Positions 51,761-53,437 of a stretch of 53,437 nt of DNA are shown piece after piece. The position numbers and the translations under genes are program-made. Below the pieces are notes generated by a model. That model had not been told where the DNA came from. It worked only from the letters and a program-made list of their open reading frames with translations, and did no database searches. How positions within the stretch are numbered: the stretch's first letter is position 1; each line of letters starts with the position of its first letter. The stretch spans positions 57,365-110,801 of the forward strand of contig NW_004191893.1 of NCBI RefSeq assembly GCF_000330505.1, read 5' to 3'. This DNA comes from Entamoeba invadens IP1 (Eukaryota > Evosea > Mastigamoebida > Endamoebidae).

Positions 51761-52069
51761 ATGAGTTTAACAGAGAAAAACAATGGACAAACAATCCAAA
51801 TGACCTTTGGCCAGAAACAAAAGATTACTTTAAATGGAAACCCGACCACTGGATATAGTTGGATGGTAATTGAATCTACTGGTGTTACTGCTGATATCGA
51901 TTACGTTCAAGACCCATGTGAACCAGGCATGTGTGGTGTCCCGGGTACTTATACCATCACTCTGACTGCCACTCAAAGAGGTGAAGGTCAAATCGTTTTA
52001 GCTTATAAGAGAGCTTGGGAAACTAAAGCCCCAGCTTCCAAATTCTCTTTAAAATTATCGATTCTTTAA
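51761..52069 (+). CDS. ICP: Chagasin-type inhibitor of cysteine proteases (MEROPS I42)
   Basis: This small inhibitor blocks papain-like cysteine proteases, the main Entamoeba secreted and lysosomal proteases. 102 residues from ATG 51761. The three inhibitory loops are visible: NPTTGYSW (residues 27-34, loop BC), the glycine-rich CGVPGTY region (DE loop, residues 59-65) and YKRAWETK (FG loop, the R-x-W motif). There is no signal peptide, which suits the cytosolic ICP1 type that guards against misplaced proteases. Intronless. Chagasin-like inhibitors are patchily spread among bacteria, archaea and protists. Confidence 0.96.
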   Translation: MSLTEKNNGQTIQMTFGQKQKITLNGNPTTGYSWMVIESTGVTADIDYVQDPCEPGMCGVPGTYTITLTATQRGEGQIVLAYKRAWETKAPASKFSLKLSIL

Positions 52070-52387
52070 GTTAACTAATTCTTTCGATGTCTTATTCTAA
52101 TGCAAACATTCATTAATTTGATTTAAATATAATTTATTATAAAAATCTTATTGTTTTAATTATTGTTTTGTCTCAAGTAATTATTTATTAATTTATTAAT
52201 TTATTAGTTAATTTATTTACTTTTAGTTCTCTCCACATTTTTTTGAAAATAAAAAATTTTGAAACCAAAAACCTAATAAGTTGGTATTATTTATCATAAT
52301 ATAATAGTAAACAAAAAAAATATAAGACTAAAGTAAAATAATAAACAAATTATAAATAAAACAATACAAAAAAAAACATAAAAAAGT
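52070..52387. other. AT-rich convergent spacer
   Basis: 3' flanks of the inhibitor gene and the partial gene; A/T tracts only. Confidence 0.55.
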
Positions 52388-53437
52388 TTAGTAACAGTCG
52401 ATCTCGTTTAATGTGAGTGAATCAAACGACATCCTTCTTTGCAATTTTCTTTCTTTTCCCTTATTTTCTTCCTCCACTTTCAATCTTTTTTCATCTCTTT
52501 GATCACTTTTTTCTTCGCTAATTTCCATCTTATGTTCACTTTTCTCTTTTCCTTTTTCTTCATTCTTTTCGTTTTGGATTTCCTCTATTACGTCCATTGC
52601 GTCAACTAATCTTCTTTGTCCAATCTCGTCAAGAGCTCCACAATTCTTTTGGAACGCCGCAAATTCCTCCAAAATTCTTAAAACTTCATCCCATTCAACT
52701 TGAATAGTTTTTCCAACATTTTTACTCACATATGCAACTCCACATAACACTAATGCCAAATACCCCTTCACAACTTTCTCGTCTTTTTCTTCCCCAAGGC
52801 TCGTAAATCGCTCAGCCCACTTAAATACAAATTTGCTCGTGGCGACAGCTTGTGCAGTTTTCTTCAACTCAAACAAACAATTGGCTGCAATGGATAGTAC
52901 AATGACGTCCGTGTCAAATTGGTCATCCCCGCCACACTTCGACGGGTCAACCATTTCAAGCACTTTCAAAACCGGCACAGTAAGACGGGTGTCTTGGTTG
53001 ATTCGGTTTGAAAAGTTCATGATTGCTGTCAGAACATTTTCCAGTGAATTTTGAGTTTTGGGAAGATATCGGAGGGAAAGTGCAAGTGGATCAACCAAGT
53101 TGTCCGTTATTGGCAGTGGTTGGGTGCTCCCTCGTGCCAAGATAGTAGTGTAAAGTGGCAAAAAGAGAAGAATATCTCGCTCTTCTTTGAGATTGGGAAA
53201 CGCCGGAATAGAAACTATAACCGACATTTGTGACAACACAAGATATGACAAATACGGAATGAGAAGATTTTCGTCTTTTGGAACTGTGTGTTATTTAATT
53301 TATATTTTCATTTTTATCATAATAAATCAAAAGAAACAAACTCGGAAAGATCTGAGAAATTTCTGAGTAGATGAGTGATGAGATTGAATCTGGAGATTCT
53401 GTTGTCAGAAGAGAAAGTAAACTTGAGTCGTGGTTTT
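52388..53437 (-). CDS. Hypothetical helical-repeat protein, 5' end beyond the window
   Basis: The last exon is 53283-52388. It is preceded by a 58-nt intron (53284-53341, GTTTGT to CACACAG) and an exon open to the right edge (53437-53342, reading SLLSLLTTESPDSISSLIYS in frame). The splice gives EISQIFPIPKDENLLIPYLS. An internal ATG at 53227 is therefore not the true start. About 330 residues are visible. They look like stacked helices (VLTAIMNFSNRINQDTRL, IVLSIAANCLFELKKTAQAV, VVKGYLALVLCGVAYVSKNV) of HEAT/ARM kind, then a Lys/Glu-rich tail. No family recognised. Confidence 0.75.

Noticed and set aside
1..53437. CRISPR arrays, rRNA, tRNA arrays, prophage or operon-like clusters
   Set aside because: None seen; the gene structure is clearly eukaryotic.

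Overview
This window is nuclear DNA from an Entamoeba-type amoeba. Supporting signs are the very AT-rich spacers, tight genes, standard code, and short introns that nearly all open with GTTTGT. The gene set also fits: methionine gamma-lyase, hybrid-cluster protein, a chagasin-type cysteine protease inhibitor, a SHAQKYF Myb, and TLDc, LRR, Rho, RhoGEF and TBC proteins. The fairly GC-rich coding DNA and long spacers suggest a species such as E. invadens rather than E. histolytica, but this is an inference. There are two 100-N assembly gaps (21939-22038 and 40688-40787), and both window edges cut genes.

Layout, left to right. 1-8.1 kb: a PP2C phosphatase with a small novel ORF upstream, hybrid-cluster protein, a bacterial-type GNAT acetyltransferase, a membrane-anchored Smr protein, then a second PP2C with the same kind of small ORF upstream. 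8.4-16.7 kb: peptidyl-tRNA hydrolase 2, a small unknown gene, a 2-kb empty stretch, a proline-rich RhoGEF, and an ankyrin-patatin phospholipase. 16.9-27.4 kb: two related BTB/KCTD-like proteins, a dehydrogenase-like protein, a Myb, proteasome subunit RPN11, a TLDc-like protein and unknowns. 27.9-35.5 kb: methionine gamma-lyase, a TMEM144 family transporter with a 16-nt micro-exon, a Rho GTPase with a 27-nt micro-exon, and a 1.45-kb element with inverted ends. 35.5-53.4 kb: an LRR protein, valyl-tRNA synthetase broken by a gap, a coiled-coil protein, a B-type cyclin, KRI1, a TBC Rab-GAP, a second TLDc protein, the protease inhibitor ICP, and a partial gene.

The genes do not form a pathway cluster. 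The set mixes housekeeping (translation, ribosome assembly, proteasome, cell cycle), signalling (PP2C, Rho/RhoGEF, TBC, phospholipase) and probably laterally acquired anaerobic metabolism (hybrid-cluster protein, methionine gamma-lyase, GNAT). Splice sites were chosen by eye to restore reading frame and family alignment; none is confirmed by transcripts.
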